Positions 8,277-17,674 of a DNA stretch of 64,000 nt are shown piece after piece. Origin of the DNA: Bartonella machadoae. GTDB taxonomy: Bacteria; Pseudomonadota; Alphaproteobacteria; Rhizobiales; Rhizobiaceae. The stretch is from positions 351,095-415,094 of the forward strand of contig NZ_CP087114.1 in NCBI RefSeq assembly GCF_022559585.1, in the 5' to 3' direction. Below the pieces are notes generated by a model. It did not search any database and was not told the DNA's origin. It worked only from the letters and a program-made list of their open reading frames with translations. Within the stretch, counting starts at the first letter, position 1. Every line of letters begins with the position of its first letter. The position numbers and the translations under genes are program-made.

Positions 8277-8480
8277 ATGATATTTGATGATGGTGATAGA
8301 TATGTGACAACACGCGAATGTGCACAACTTTTTAGCGTATCAACCACAACGATTCGCAATTGGGTGATTCAAGGGGTGTTTCCTGAGCCTTATAAGCTAG
8401 GGAGAGCGGTGAGATGGAGAAAAAAAGAGATCTTAGCCTTTACCCCGAAGAAAAATAAGGAGCAAATAATAACAAATTAG
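8277..8480 (+). CDS. Small helix-turn-helix protein, AlpA/MerR/excisionase type
   Basis: 67 residues from the ATG at 8277 (AAAGG eight bases upstream). The core TTRECAQLFSVSTTTIRNWV followed by GVFPEPYKLGRAVRWRKKEI is the classic winged-helix pattern of AlpA-like prophage regulators and excisionases: choose a helix, then a Lys/Arg-rich wing and a short Lys-rich tail. Such proteins regulate integrase or bend DNA during excision. No integrase is present between it and tRNA-Phe, so its partner is missing from this end. Confidence 0.75.
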   Translation: MIFDDGDRYVTTRECAQLFSVSTTTIRNWVIQGVFPEPYKLGRAVRWRKKEILAFTPKKNKEQIITN

Positions 8481-8501
8481 GTAAAGTTGTATAAACTGTA
8501 G

Positions 8502-8579
8502 AAGGTGGTCTAAAAGGTGGTCTGAAATCAGTTTTTAAAATAAAAAGATTATATATTTCAATATGTTAAAGATAAAAGG

Positions 8580-8583
<4 letters not shown>
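8502..8583. repeat. Three AAGGTGGT copies at the prophage / tRNA-Phe border
   Basis: AAGGTGGTCT occurs at 8502-8511 and 8514-8523, and AAGGTGGT recurs at 8576-8583, where it includes the CCA end and last base of tRNA-Phe read on the opposite strand. Short repeats of a tRNA 3' end beside a prophage are what attachment-site remnants look like, but eight to ten bases is short and the other prophage end is outside the window. Confidence 0.4.
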
Positions 8584-8655
<72 letters not shown>

Positions 8656-9048
8656 ACATTTCACAAAACATGTGCGGTTATAACATTAAAATTTTCTCTG
8701 TCTAGCCATCAAAAAAAAATAATTGATTTTTTATAAGTTTATTTCCGTATTCTAGCAATTATAATGGCTCTTTTTGTAAAATCAACTTGATAGGTATATT
8801 ATGATACGTTAGTGTGTTCTCATCAGAATGTTATCTTATCGTGATGAAAGCGTGAGGAGATCTTTTTTAAGAAAAAACCTTGAAGGATAATTGAGAGTGA
8901 TATTTTTTACAAGATTTCCACGTATTTTAAGTTGATGAAATAAATAGGGAATATTTTAAACTTCTGTTTAAGGGGACTTATTGGCACAGTCTTTATAATA
9001 ATTAGCTTTTCTTTAAAGAAAGGCAAGCCATCTGAAAGGGGAGAAATA
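8656..9048. other. Spacer and leader upstream of serC
   Basis: About 390 A+T-rich bases with no supported gene. The last 45 bases form the possible serC leader annotated separately. A promoter probably lies between 8700 and 8990, but I cannot place its -35/-10 boxes with confidence. Confidence 0.5.
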
Positions 9049-9062
9049 ATGATAATGTTTCA
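9005..9062 (+). promoter_or_regulatory. Possible structured serC leader over the ribosome binding site
   Basis: A hairpin GCTTTTCTTTAAAGAAAGGC (9005-9024) is followed by the GGGGAG ribosome site. A second pairing is possible between TGAAA (9033-9037) and TTTCA (9058-9062), which would enclose the ribosome site and both candidate ATGs. A conserved serC leader RNA (Rfam serC family) is known upstream of alphaproteobacterial serC, with its last stem overlapping the ribosome site. Identity with that family is inference. Confidence 0.4.
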
Positions 9063-10212
9063 AAAACCAAATTGTCGTCCGAATAATCCTAATTTTTCTT
9101 CAGGTCCTTGTAGTAAACGGCCTGGCTGGACTGTTGAAGTTCTTAAAAATGCATTGGTTGGGCGTTCACATCGATCTAGAGAAGCAGAATTAAAACTTGC
9201 TGAAATTGTTGATTTAACACGTGAGATTCTTGAAGTTCCTTCTGATTATCGTATAGGAATTGTGCCGGCTTCAGATACCGGTGCTGTTGAAATGTCTCTA
9301 TGGTCTCTCTTAGGGGAGCGCGGCGTTGATATGGCAGCGTGGGAAAGTTTCGGGTCGGGGTGGATTGCAGATGTTGTTGAGCAATTAAAGCTTACTGATG
9401 TGCGTCTTTTTGAAGCGCCTTATGGTGAACTACCAGACTTAACACAAATTGACTTTGATCGTGATGTTGTTTTTACATGGAACGGAACGACTTCAGGTGT
9501 ACGTATTCCTAATGCCGATTTCATTCCAGACAAGAGAGCAGGGCTAACAATTTGTGATGCAACATCAGCAGCTTTTGCGCAAAATCTTGATTTTTCAAAA
9601 TTAGATGTTGTTACTTTTTCATGGCAAAAAGTTCTCGGAGGAGAGGCCGCTCATGGTATGTTGATTTTAAGTCCTCGTGCTGTTGAACGACTTGAGAGTT
9701 ATGTGCCATCTTGGCCAATGCCGCAAATTTTCTGTATGACAAAAGATGGAAAGTTAACTGAAAATATTTTTAGAGGAGTAACCATCAATACGCCTTCTCT
9801 GCTTTGTGTTGAGGATTTTCTTGATGGATTGAGGTGGGCAAAGGCGCAGGGTGGTTTGCAGGCATTAATGGCGCGTGTTGAGAAAAATTTTGCTGTACTC
9901 GATGATTTTGTTCGCAAAACACCGTGGTTAGATTATTTGGCAAAAGACCCTCAAGTACGTTCTAATACATCTATTTGTTTAGATATTGTTGACCCAGTGA
10001 TTACTTCTTTAAGTACTGAAGAGCGGGTATCTTTTATAAAAGCAGTAGTGAATCGTCTTGATGAGGAAGGGGCAGCTTATGATATTGGATCTTATCGAGA
10101 CGCGCCTCCAGGATTTCGGATTTGGACAGGTATAACAATTGAGGCTTCCGATCTAGAAGTTTTAACACAATGGCTTGAATGGGCATTTCAGGTCGAAAAA
10201 GCGCGTCTTTAA
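9049..10212 (+). CDS. serC: Phosphoserine aminotransferase
   Basis: 387 residues, class V PLP aminotransferase that converts 3-phosphohydroxypyruvate and glutamate to phosphoserine in serine biosynthesis; related chemistry serves pyridoxal phosphate synthesis. Motifs are [18 protein letters not shown] at the N-terminus, [38 protein letters not shown], and [18 protein letters not shown], whose Lys is the likely PLP Schiff-base residue. Start at 9049 follows GGGGAG; the ATG two codons on is equally plausible. serA often sits next to serC in Rhizobiales but does not follow here; a strong hairpin lies 40 bases after the stop, so the gene appears monocistronic. Confidence 0.93.
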   Translation: MIMFQKPNCRPNNPNFSSGPCSKRPGWTVEVLKNALVGRSHRSREAELKLAEIVDLTREILEVPSDYRIGIVPASDTGAVEMSLWSLLGERGVDMAAWESFGSGWIADVVEQLKLTDVRLFEAPYGELPDLTQIDFDRDVVFTWNGTTSGVRIPNADFIPDKRAGLTICDATSAAFAQNLDFSKLDVVTFSWQKVLGGEAAHGMLILSPRAVERLESYVPSWPMPQIFCMTKDGKLTENIFRGVTINTPSLLCVEDFLDGLRWAKAQGGLQALMARVEKNFAVLDDFVRKTPWLDYLAKDPQVRSNTSICLDIVDPVITSLSTEERVSFIKAVVNRLDEEGAAYDIGSYRDAPPGFRIWTGITIEASDLEVLTQWLEWAFQVEKARL

Positions 10213-10596
10213 CTAACGATTAGCAATTTTTATAACGTGTTTTTTCCCAAAAGAAGAATACGAGAGATGATGATCTCTCGTATTCTTGTATGAGATAATA
10301 AACTATAAGTGCCACATAGATTATCAAAGATTATGAGAGGAGTATGAATGATTTTCAGATGTTGGCTAAGAGAACAATCAAAAACTCCGAATGTTTCTAT
10401 CTTTACGGGAAAATGACAAATTTAAAATGAAGATATATTTTGATATTTTTTTATTGATTATCATGAATTTGAAAATTTAATAACCAAGATTGGAAAAAGC
10501 TAAAATGAAGAGTCGCACTTGCTCTAAGGTTTCGTTATAAAGAAGCGTTTGTTTTTGAATGCTGATTTTATTTGACAAAACACGACGGAGAAAATT
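10213..10596. other. serC-purA spacer
   Basis: 384 bases. It contains the long hairpin at 10254-10287 and the untranslated region before purA. I looked for traces of serA, which commonly accompanies serC in related genera, and saw none. Confidence 0.5.
10254..10287 (+). terminator. Perfect 15-bp stem-loop after serC
   Basis: AAGAATACGAGAGAT (10254-10268) pairs perfectly with ATCTCTCGTATTCTT (10273-10287) around a four-base GATG loop. It lies 40 bases after the serC stop and lacks a T-tract, so intrinsic termination is likely but not certain; an mRNA 3'-end stabiliser is the alternative. Confidence 0.65.
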
Positions 10597-11886
10597 ATGA
10601 CCAATGTAGTAGTTGTTGGTACACAATGGGGTGATGAAGGCAAAGGAAAAATTGTAGATTGGTTATCTGAGCGTGCAGATGTTGTGGTAAGATATCAGGG
10701 GGGGCATAATGCAGGTCACACATTGGTTGTTGATAGAGTTAGTTATAAATTATCGCTTTTACCATCTGGTTTAGTTCGTGGAAAGTTATCCATTATTGGT
10801 AATGGGGTTGTTGTTGATCCCCATCATTTTGTAGCAGAATTAAAAAAACTACGTGAGCAAGGGGTGAAAATTACACCGGATATTTTACGTATTGCTGAAA
10901 ATGCTCCCTTAATTCTTTCTTTGCATCGTGATTTGGATGCAATTCGTGAAAGTGGTTTATCGGGTTTAAAAATTGGTACAACAAGGCGTGGTATTGGTCC
11001 AGCTTATGAGGATAAGGTGGGGCGTCGTGCTATCCGCGTGATGGATTTAGCAGAAGCGGATACGCTTATGGCTAAAATCGAACGACTTTTGCGCCATCAT
11101 AATGCTTTGCGTCGAGGGATGGGGGTTGCAGAGATTGATTCTCAAGCACTTTATGATGAGTTGATGCAAGTAGCGGATGAAATTTTACCCTTTATGGATT
11201 GTACGTGGCACCTTTTAGATGAAAACTATCGGATGGGAAAACATATTCTCTTTGAAGGTGCACAAGGTGCTTTATTAGATAATGATTTTGGGACTTATCC
11301 TTATGTGACATCATCCAATACAGTTGCAGGGCAGGCATGTACCGGTTCGGGTATGGGACCTTGCGCGATTCATTATGTTTTGGGTATTGCAAAAGCTTAT
11401 ACAACACGTGTTGGAGAAGGACCATTTCCGACAGAGCAAATAAATGATATTGGCGAATTCTTAGGAATGCGTGGGCATGAATTTGGCGTTGTAACGGGGC
11501 GAAAACGTCGATGTGGTTGGTTTGATGCAGTCTTAGTACGTCAAATGGTAACGATTTGTGGTGTTCAAGGAATAGCACTGACAAAACTGGATGTTTTAGA
11601 TGGTTTGGAAGAAATTAAAATCTGTGTTGGTTATGAGCTTGATGGTAAAAGAATTGATTATTTACCCTCTTCTATGGGCGCGCAAGCGCGTGTGAAGCCC
11701 ATTTATGAAACGTTAGAAGGTTGGAAGGACGCAACAGCGCATGCGTTAAGATGGGAAGATTTACCGGTTCAGGCTGTCAAATATATACGCTATATTGAAA
11801 AATTGACCAATACACGCGTGGCTTTATTATCCACTAGCCCTGAACGTGAAGATACCATCCTGATTACGGATCCTTTTGCAAATTAA
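10597..11886 (+). CDS. purA: Adenylosuccinate synthetase
   Basis: 429 residues, full length. The enzyme makes adenylosuccinate from IMP, aspartate and GTP, the first committed AMP step. The N-terminal [21 protein letters not shown]-loop and [13 protein letters not shown] are signature motifs. Further ones are [40 protein letters not shown] and [20 protein letters not shown]. The start ATG follows CGGAGAAAATT, giving a GGAG about seven bases upstream. It is single in orientation between spacers of 384 and 238 bases. Confidence 0.98.
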   Translation: MTNVVVVGTQWGDEGKGKIVDWLSERADVVVRYQGGHNAGHTLVVDRVSYKLSLLPSGLVRGKLSIIGNGVVVDPHHFVAELKKLREQGVKITPDILRIAENAPLILSLHRDLDAIRESGLSGLKIGTTRRGIGPAYEDKVGRRAIRVMDLAEADTLMAKIERLLRHHNALRRGMGVAEIDSQALYDELMQVADEILPFMDCTWHLLDENYRMGKHILFEGAQGALLDNDFGTYPYVTSSNTVAGQACTGSGMGPCAIHYVLGIAKAYTTRVGEGPFPTEQINDIGEFLGMRGHEFGVVTGRKRRCGWFDAVLVRQMVTICGVQGIALTKLDVLDGLEEIKICVGYELDGKRIDYLPSSMGAQARVKPIYETLEGWKDATAHALRWEDLPVQAVKYIRYIEKLTNTRVALLSTSPEREDTILITDPFAN

Positions 11887-12124
11887 TTATTATTTTGAAA
11901 TTTCTGTATCGGGTCTAGATTTTTCTCTGTGCTTTTTTATAAAGAAAGGCTTGAGAATGAATGAGAGAAAGGTACAGAAGAGCATTGTTTATTTTTCATA
12001 TTCATTTTAGACTATTATGAGTGTTATATCATGTAAATGGCAATCAATTGAAAAGGCTAAAATAAAGGTATTTTTGGCCTGAGAGCTGAGATTTTTTCTC
12101 AGTTTGAGAAAGATTATAGAGGAT

Positions 12125-13555
12125 ATGGTAGATTTCGTTGGAATCTTAAAAAGGGCAATCAATGCGCAAAGTAATGTTACACTACAAGTGCGTAAGCGGA
12201 TTTATAAGCGGGCTATCGAAACATTAGAACATCAGTTTGTAACAGCAAAAGTACCCCAAGCAATAGCAGATGGACAAAGGAAGAGTTTACAAAGTGCTAT
12301 TGCAACTGTTGAAGAGGAATATTTAGCTCTTGAAAAGAACTTACTTTCTTCAGTTATGGGATGGAATCCTACAAAGAGTGCTAAAGTTGATAAGTACACA
12401 CAAAACTGTTCTATTTTACAGCAAGATAACACGTTTTCAGAGATGAAAACAGAACAAAGGCAAGATGTTGTTACAAGTTCAAGAGACAACAAAGCACTTG
12501 ATAAATCTTATTTATCAGTTACTCCAGATGCAGAACCTGTCAATATGGAGGGGTATTCAGCTTCTCAGTGTATTGACGACAATATATTAAAAGCTTCTCC
12601 TTTAGCTTCTGTTTCGAAAGAAGATAATCCGTACATTGTTTCACATATTTTTTCTCAGGCTTTGCGTCGTGCGAATCGGTCGTCAATGCAAAAACGTATT
12701 GTGATAACGACTGCTGTTGTTGCTAGTCTTGTCATCTTAACGATTGGTCTCTATTTCGTTAGTGTCCGTATGTTTGTCTTAGATGATCATCTGTTGACTG
12801 AAGAAAATCAGCAAGTTTCTCATCCGTTACCAAAGGCATTTTCAGTTAACCAAAAGTTAACGAAACGTTTATTAGAGGATGGGAGAGAAGTTGATGTTGG
12901 CTTAAATCAAACAGCAGATTTATCGCATAAAGAAGGAACTTCAACAGTTGTTTCCAGTAGTTTGCAACCGTTTGAAAAACGAGGTGAAGCTATTTTTTAT
13001 CAAGCGCGGACAAATTACGAAGCAGAAAAAGTGGCGACAGGGAGTACTCATTGGACACTTATAAAGGAAGCGCGTGAGAAGGAGGGGGGAGAGGAATCGG
13101 CTATACAAGGCGATATAACAATTCCAGATGAAGGGTTATCATTACGATTAATTTTACGTCGTAATACCGATATATCTTTTCCTGCTGCATACATTATGGA
13201 TCTTATTTTTATTTCTTCTGATAAATTTTCAGGTCAAGCGATAAGCAAAGTTCAAGCGTTTACTTTTAAAGCAAGTGAGCAATCCATTGGACAGGCACTC
13301 ACAAGAGCTATTGCTGCAAAGATTGACGATAATCTCTTTCTTGTTGCTTTAAGCGGCAATCAACCATTTCTTGAGCGAAATTTACAATTAATGCGAGAAT
13401 TGGATTGGGTACGTGTGGTGTTAACTGATAAAAATGGACGTATAAGCGAATTAACCTTTACAAAAGGACAAATAGGAAAGTCTATTTTTAATGAAGTCAT
13501 TGGACAATGGCTTACACAACAAGATAAGCGAACAATTCCTGATCCGGAAAAATAA
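12125..13555 (+). CDS. Conserved Rhizobiales membrane-anchored protein of unknown function
   Basis: 476 residues. I place the start at 12125 because the sequence MVDFVGILKRAINAQ, followed by QVRKRIYKRAIETLE, resembles the conserved N-terminal repeat-like domain of related Rhizobiales proteins; a TTG seven codons earlier is possible. A single membrane span lies around residues 197-215 (VITTAVVASLVILTIGLYFV), placing about 195 residues in the cytoplasm and 260 in the periplasm if the positive-inside rule holds. The middle of each half is low in conservation. It is transcribed toward rpoH and ends at a shared bidirectional terminator. Function unknown. Confidence 0.7.
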   Translation: MVDFVGILKRAINAQSNVTLQVRKRIYKRAIETLEHQFVTAKVPQAIADGQRKSLQSAIATVEEEYLALEKNLLSSVMGWNPTKSAKVDKYTQNCSILQQDNTFSEMKTEQRQDVVTSSRDNKALDKSYLSVTPDAEPVNMEGYSASQCIDDNILKASPLASVSKEDNPYIVSHIFSQALRRANRSSMQKRIVITTAVVASLVILTIGLYFVSVRMFVLDDHLLTEENQQVSHPLPKAFSVNQKLTKRLLEDGREVDVGLNQTADLSHKEGTSTVVSSSLQPFEKRGEAIFYQARTNYEAEKVATGSTHWTLIKEAREKEGGEESAIQGDITIPDEGLSLRLILRRNTDISFPAAYIMDLIFISSDKFSGQAISKVQAFTFKASEQSIGQALTRAIAAKIDDNLFLVALSGNQPFLERNLQLMRELDWVRVVLTDKNGRISELTFTKGQIGKSIFNEVIGQWLTQQDKRTIPDPEK

Positions 13556-13637
13556 AACATCAATGCATTGGAAGACAAAATGCTATGCTGAGGCTTTCTT
13601 CCATAAAAAGGGTTTTGTGTTTCAATTTAAAAAATAT

Positions 13638-13667
13638 GGGGCAAGCAAATTCTTGTTGCCCCTTTTT
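13638..13667. terminator. Bidirectional intrinsic terminator between two convergent genes
   Basis: GGGGCAA pairs with TTGCCCC, a single bulged G separates this from a further CAA/TTG pairing, and the loop is ATTC. TTTTT follows on the plus strand and A-rich sequence precedes it, so the hairpin can stop transcription of both the plus-strand membrane protein gene and the minus-strand rpoH. Confidence 0.85.
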
Positions 13668-13702
13668 AAGAATACACAAATAAATTGGATTTATATTTAA
13701 TT

Positions 13703-14596
13703 TTAAAGGCTCTCTATTTGATTCTGGGATAAGACAGAAGCTTTGATAGAATTTTGTACTTTTTCAAATGCACGCATTTCAATTTGTCTTACACGTTCTC
13801 GACTAATATTAAATTCATTAGAGAGTTCTTCTAATGTTAAAGGTTTCTCGTTTAAACGACGTGCTTTGAATATACGCTTTTCACGTTCATTGAGATTATC
13901 CATAGCATTTACGAGCATAGAACGACGATTTTCCAATTCACTTTGTTCTAGTAACATCTGTTCCTGATTATTGGAGTCATCGACCAACCAATCTTGCCAT
14001 TCACCATTTTCACCTTCTTTTGTGCGAAGAGGCGCATTGAGTGAAGTATCACCGCCAAGTCGGCGATTCATTGAAATAACTTCATCTTCTGTGACATTCA
14101 ATTTTGTTGCAATTTCTTTTACGTGTTCTGCATTAAGATCACCACTGTCAAGTGCTTGGAGTCTACTCTTTAATTTACGAAGATTGAAAAACAGACGCTT
14201 TTGATTAGCGGTTGTCCCCATTTTCACCAAACTCCAAGATCGCAATACATATTCTTGGATTGACGCTTTAATCCACCATATTGCATAGGTTGCAAGGCGG
14301 AAACCACGTTCAGGATCGAAACGTTTAACAGCCTGCATAAGGCCAATATTGCCTTCTGAAATAACCTCCCCAATAGGCAACCCATAGCCCCGATAACTCA
14401 TTGCGATTTTGGCTACGAGACGCAAATGACTGGTGACCAGCCTATGTGCAGCTTTGAGATCATTATGTTCACGATAACGCTGAGCCAGCATATATTCTTC
14501 TTTGGGCTCAAGCATTGGAAAACGCCGTACTTCTTCTAGGTAACGATTTAATCCTCCGTCACCTGTCGTTATGGATAGTAGATTCACGTGGGCCAT
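13703..14596 (-). CDS. rpoH: RNA polymerase sigma-32 factor (heat shock)
   Basis: 297 residues from the ATG at 14596, chosen for the strong AAAGGAGGG site upstream; the longer frame to 14683 has no such site. Sigma region 2 is visible (HLRLVAKIAMSYRGYGLPIG, GFRLATYAIWWIKASIQEY), and NQKRLFFNLRKLKSRL at about residues 130-146 is the RpoH box typical of sigma-32. Region 4.2 has ELSNEFNISRERVRQIEM. It directs RNA polymerase to heat-shock promoters. Downstream is the shared terminator, and it lies downstream of rluD on the same strand across a 160-base spacer. Confidence 0.96.
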   Translation of the reverse strand: MAHVNLLSITTGDGGLNRYLEEVRRFPMLEPKEEYMLAQRYREHNDLKAAHRLVTSHLRLVAKIAMSYRGYGLPIGEVISEGNIGLMQAVKRFDPERGFRLATYAIWWIKASIQEYVLRSWSLVKMGTTANQKRLFFNLRKLKSRLQALDSGDLNAEHVKEIATKLNVTEDEVISMNRRLGGDTSLNAPLRTKEGENGEWQDWLVDDSNNQEQMLLEQSELENRRSMLVNAMDNLNEREKRIFKARRLNEKPLTLEELSNEFNISRERVRQIEMRAFEKVQNSIKASVLSQNQIESL

Positions 14597-14756
14597 AGAG
14601 CACCCTCCTTTTGTATGAATTCCCTGATAAGGCAAATTCCATTTGTAGATATTATAAACATCCCTCTCACTTTGTACTAGCATAATTTTTCATTTTATTC
14701 AAAAAGAGTTTCTGATATTCTAATTGTGAAATCCTGAACAGGTTAAAAGTTTCAAT

Positions 14757-15755
14757 TTATTTTTTAAAATTCTTAATAAGTTCAGCCATATCTTGAGGAA
14801 GTGGTGAAGAAAAAGACATAATTTGACCTGTCGTGGGATGTTCAAAAGTAAGGCTCGCTGCGTGAAGTGCTTGTCGGTTAAATTGATCGATTACATTTTT
14901 AAGAGTGGGATTAAGCGTATTTGATTTTGTTTTAAAAGCACCTCCATAAACGGTATCACCTATGAGTGGATGCCCAATATAAGCCATATGAACACGAATT
15001 TGATGCGTGCGTCCAGTTTCCAGACGACATTCCAGAAGACTGGCAAAGGGTGTTGTATCTATGCAGGTTTGATATTTTTCAAGGAGAGAAAAATGTGTAA
15101 CAGCATGACGTGCATGAGTGCTTTTGTTATGGATAACAGCTTGTTTTATCCGATTATGGGGGGAACGACCAAGGTGTGTATCAATTGTCCAAACATTACG
15201 ACTAGGGGCCCCCCAAATCAAGGCGTGATAACGCCGATCTAATGCGCAGGTACGTCCATGGTCGGAAAATTGGCTACTGAGGCTTTTGTGAGCAAAGTCA
15301 TTTTTAGCGACAACCATGACACCAGTGGTATTTTTATCGAGACGATGGACAATACCAGGGCGCTTAACACCGCCGATACCAGATAAACTATTCCCACAGT
15401 GATGGATAAGAGCATTCACCAATGTTCCGGTCCAATGACCATTGCTGGGATGAACAACAAGACCAGCAGGCTTATTAATGACAATAACGTGATCATCTTC
15501 AAAGAGAATGTCTAATGCAATGGCTTCACCGCTAGGTTCTGCATCACGGGGGAGTGGCATTGTGAATTCAATAATTTGATGAGGTTTTAGTTTTGTTTTT
15601 GGTTCCTTTATGAGTTGACCATCAACTTTAAGATAGCCTTCACGGATGAGAGTTTGCAGACGTGAGCGTGACAACGTATCGTGGTATTGTTGAGCAAGCC
15701 ACTGATCGAGTCGTTTCCCAAGAGCACTCTCATCCGTTATTCGCTGTGTTATCAT
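14757..15755 (-). CDS. rluD: RluA/RluD-family 23S rRNA pseudouridine synthase
   Basis: 332 residues. An S4 RNA-binding domain occupies about residues 15-75 (KRLDQWLAQQYHDTLSRSRL), and the catalytic domain follows with VINKPAGLVVHPSNGHWTGT, GIVHRLDKNTTGVMVVAKN (catalytic Asp in HRLD) and LETGRTHQIRVHMAYIGHPL. Family members convert uridines to pseudouridine in 23S rRNA; RluD modifies helix 69. Assignment to RluD rather than RluC is based on the S4 domain and its location beside rpoH, a common alphaproteobacterial arrangement. Confidence 0.88.
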   Translation of the reverse strand: MITQRITDESALGKRLDQWLAQQYHDTLSRSRLQTLIREGYLKVDGQLIKEPKTKLKPHQIIEFTMPLPRDAEPSGEAIALDILFEDDHVIVINKPAGLVVHPSNGHWTGTLVNALIHHCGNSLSGIGGVKRPGIVHRLDKNTTGVMVVAKNDFAHKSLSSQFSDHGRTCALDRRYHALIWGAPSRNVWTIDTHLGRSPHNRIKQAVIHNKSTHARHAVTHFSLLEKYQTCIDTTPFASLLECRLETGRTHQIRVHMAYIGHPLIGDTVYGGAFKTKSNTLNPTLKNVIDQFNRQALHAASLTFEHPTTGQIMSFSSPLPQDMAELIKNFKK

Positions 15756-15784
15756 ACAATTCCTATTAAGTTGTAATATCCCTT

Positions 15785-17215
15785 TTACCAGTATGAAATT
15801 GCTTTGGTATCAAGAAACTCTTTAATTCCCCAGTGACCGCCTTCACGCGCACGTCCAGAAAATTTTACGCCTCCAAAGTAACTACCACTCGGTAATCCAT
15901 ATCCATTAACTTCCACCATACCAGACCGTATTTGCGCTGCGATACGGCGACATTTGCTACGATCTTGTGATTGTATATAATTTGTAAGGCCATATTTTGT
16001 ATCATTAGCTAAAGCAACGGCTTCTTCTTCTGTTTTAAAGGGAATAATGGAGAGGACTGGACCAAAGATTTCTTCTTGAAAAATACGCATATGAGGTTTT
16101 ACATCGGCAAAAACGGTTGGACGTACATAATAACCGCGTTCCATTCCCACTGGTAAACCAACGCCACCTGCAACAAGAGTTGCCCCTTCATCAATTCCAG
16201 ATTGGATAAGATCTTGAATTTTATCATATTGCTGTTTTGAAACGACTGGACCAATATGATTCCCTGTTTGATGGTTTGGTCCCACTTTTGTTTGTTCGGC
16301 AATATTTTTCGCTGTTTGAATGGCTTTTTCATAGAGAGTGTGTTCTACAAGCATACGCGTTGGTGCATTACAACTTTGTCCACTGTTATAAAAGCAATGT
16401 TGTACACCACGCTGAACAGCCTCTGTATCAGCATCGGCAAAGACGATATTCGCTCCTTTACCTCCAAGTTCCAGACAAACCCGTTTTAAAGTATTGCTCG
16501 CATTTTTAGAAATATCTTTTCCTGCTCTCGTAGATCCGGTAAAACTAATCATTTCTAGCTCTGGATGAGCAGAAAGGTAAGAGCCAACGTTGGCACCATC
16601 ACCATTGATTAAATTAAAAACACCGGCAGGCAAAGCAGCTTCATCTAAAATTTCAGCAAAGAGCATAGCAGAAAGAGGAGCAATTTCAGAGGGTTTTAAC
16701 ACCATCGTGCAGCCAGCTAAGAGAGCAGGGATAACTTTAAGAGTTACTTGATTCATGGGCCAATTCCATGGAGTAATCAATCCTACAACACCGATAGGGT
16801 CATAATGAAGAATTGCTTGTTCATTTCCTTCTACTAAAATCTCTTGAAATGAAAACTCTTTGTAAGCTTTGATAAAGTTGCGAATATGGGAAGCGCCTGC
16901 TGCTGTCTGTGCATTGAGAGCCATATCAATCGGTGCTCCCATTTCCATTGAAATGGTTTTTGCCATCTCTTCTGAGCGTTTTTCATAGATTTCTAAAATT
17001 TTTTCAACGAACTTAAGGCGTTCACTAGGTTGAGTTGTTTGCCAAGTTTGAAAAGCTATTTTAGCCGCATTGATTGCTTTATCAGCATCTTGTTTGCTAC
17101 CAAGGCTAATAACAGCACAAGCTTCTTCTGTTGATGGATCAATAACATGGAAATCATGAGGAGTGCTTGGATCGTCCCATAGACCATTGATATAAAATTT
17201 CTGTTTATAAAACAT
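15785..17215 (-). CDS. NAD(P)-dependent aldehyde dehydrogenase
   Basis: 476 residues of the ALDH superfamily. Cofactor and catalytic motifs are ITPWNWPMNQVTLKVIPALL, SFTGSTRAGKDISKNASNTL, the glutamate site LELGGKGANIVFADADTE, and the nucleophilic cysteine in FYNSGQSCNAPTRMLV. EIFGPVLSIIPFKTEEEAVA is also typical. The N-terminus is complete and the start is preceded by AGGGAG. The substrate cannot be told from sequence; it could serve detoxification or amine catabolism. It sits 29 bases upstream of rluD on the same strand and may be co-transcribed. Confidence 0.9.
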   Translation of the reverse strand: MFYKQKFYINGLWDDPSTPHDFHVIDPSTEEACAVISLGSKQDADKAINAAKIAFQTWQTTQPSERLKFVEKILEIYEKRSEEMAKTISMEMGAPIDMALNAQTAAGASHIRNFIKAYKEFSFQEILVEGNEQAILHYDPIGVVGLITPWNWPMNQVTLKVIPALLAGCTMVLKPSEIAPLSAMLFAEILDEAALPAGVFNLINGDGANVGSYLSAHPELEMISFTGSTRAGKDISKNASNTLKRVCLELGGKGANIVFADADTEAVQRGVQHCFYNSGQSCNAPTRMLVEHTLYEKAIQTAKNIAEQTKVGPNHQTGNHIGPVVSKQQYDKIQDLIQSGIDEGATLVAGGVGLPVGMERGYYVRPTVFADVKPHMRIFQEEIFGPVLSIIPFKTEEEAVALANDTKYGLTNYIQSQDRSKCRRIAAQIRSGMVEVNGYGLPSGSYFGGVKFSGRAREGGHWGIKEFLDTKAISYW

Positions 17216-17674
17216 AATGAGCTCCCTTTATTTCTCTGTATGTTATTAAATTTTACCCTATTTGAACCTTTTTGAATCGGAATAACAAGGATAATTTTAT
17301 TAAAAATAAGCAATTGATTTATTGTATGACAAAAAGGCATGGAGAATTAAACATGAAGAATTAAAAGAGCTCATATAAGAATAACCGTTTATATTATTGT
17401 GCTTAGAAAGAGGCTTGAAAGAGAAGTACGGACAATTTTTCGTAATTTTTTATTATAGAGTTTTTTTCACGAAAAATGACGTATAGCCTGCATAAAATCA
17501 TGATTTTACATGTTATCCAATATTGATGGAGAAAATCTCTATGCGAGAAATGACGGCATTATTTTTTGTTAAAAAATGACAGTTAGCAAAAGGTTATTAA
17601 CCTTCATAGTATAGTCTTCATACATTCTTTTTGAAAAAGCGATTTTTTCCATTTCTATAAGTTTGTTGGATACC
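17216..17674. other. Divergent promoter region between the aldehyde dehydrogenase gene and ftsK
   Basis: About 460 A+T-rich bases. A perfect interrupted palindrome AAGGTTATTAACCTT lies at 17590-17604, some 70 bases before ftsK, and may bind a regulator; nothing else is recognisable. Confidence 0.45.

Noticed and set aside
17590..17604. AAGGTTATTAACCTT as a CtrA or other named operator
   Set aside because: It does not fit the TTAA-N7-TTAA consensus; kept only as a possible palindrome in the spacer note.
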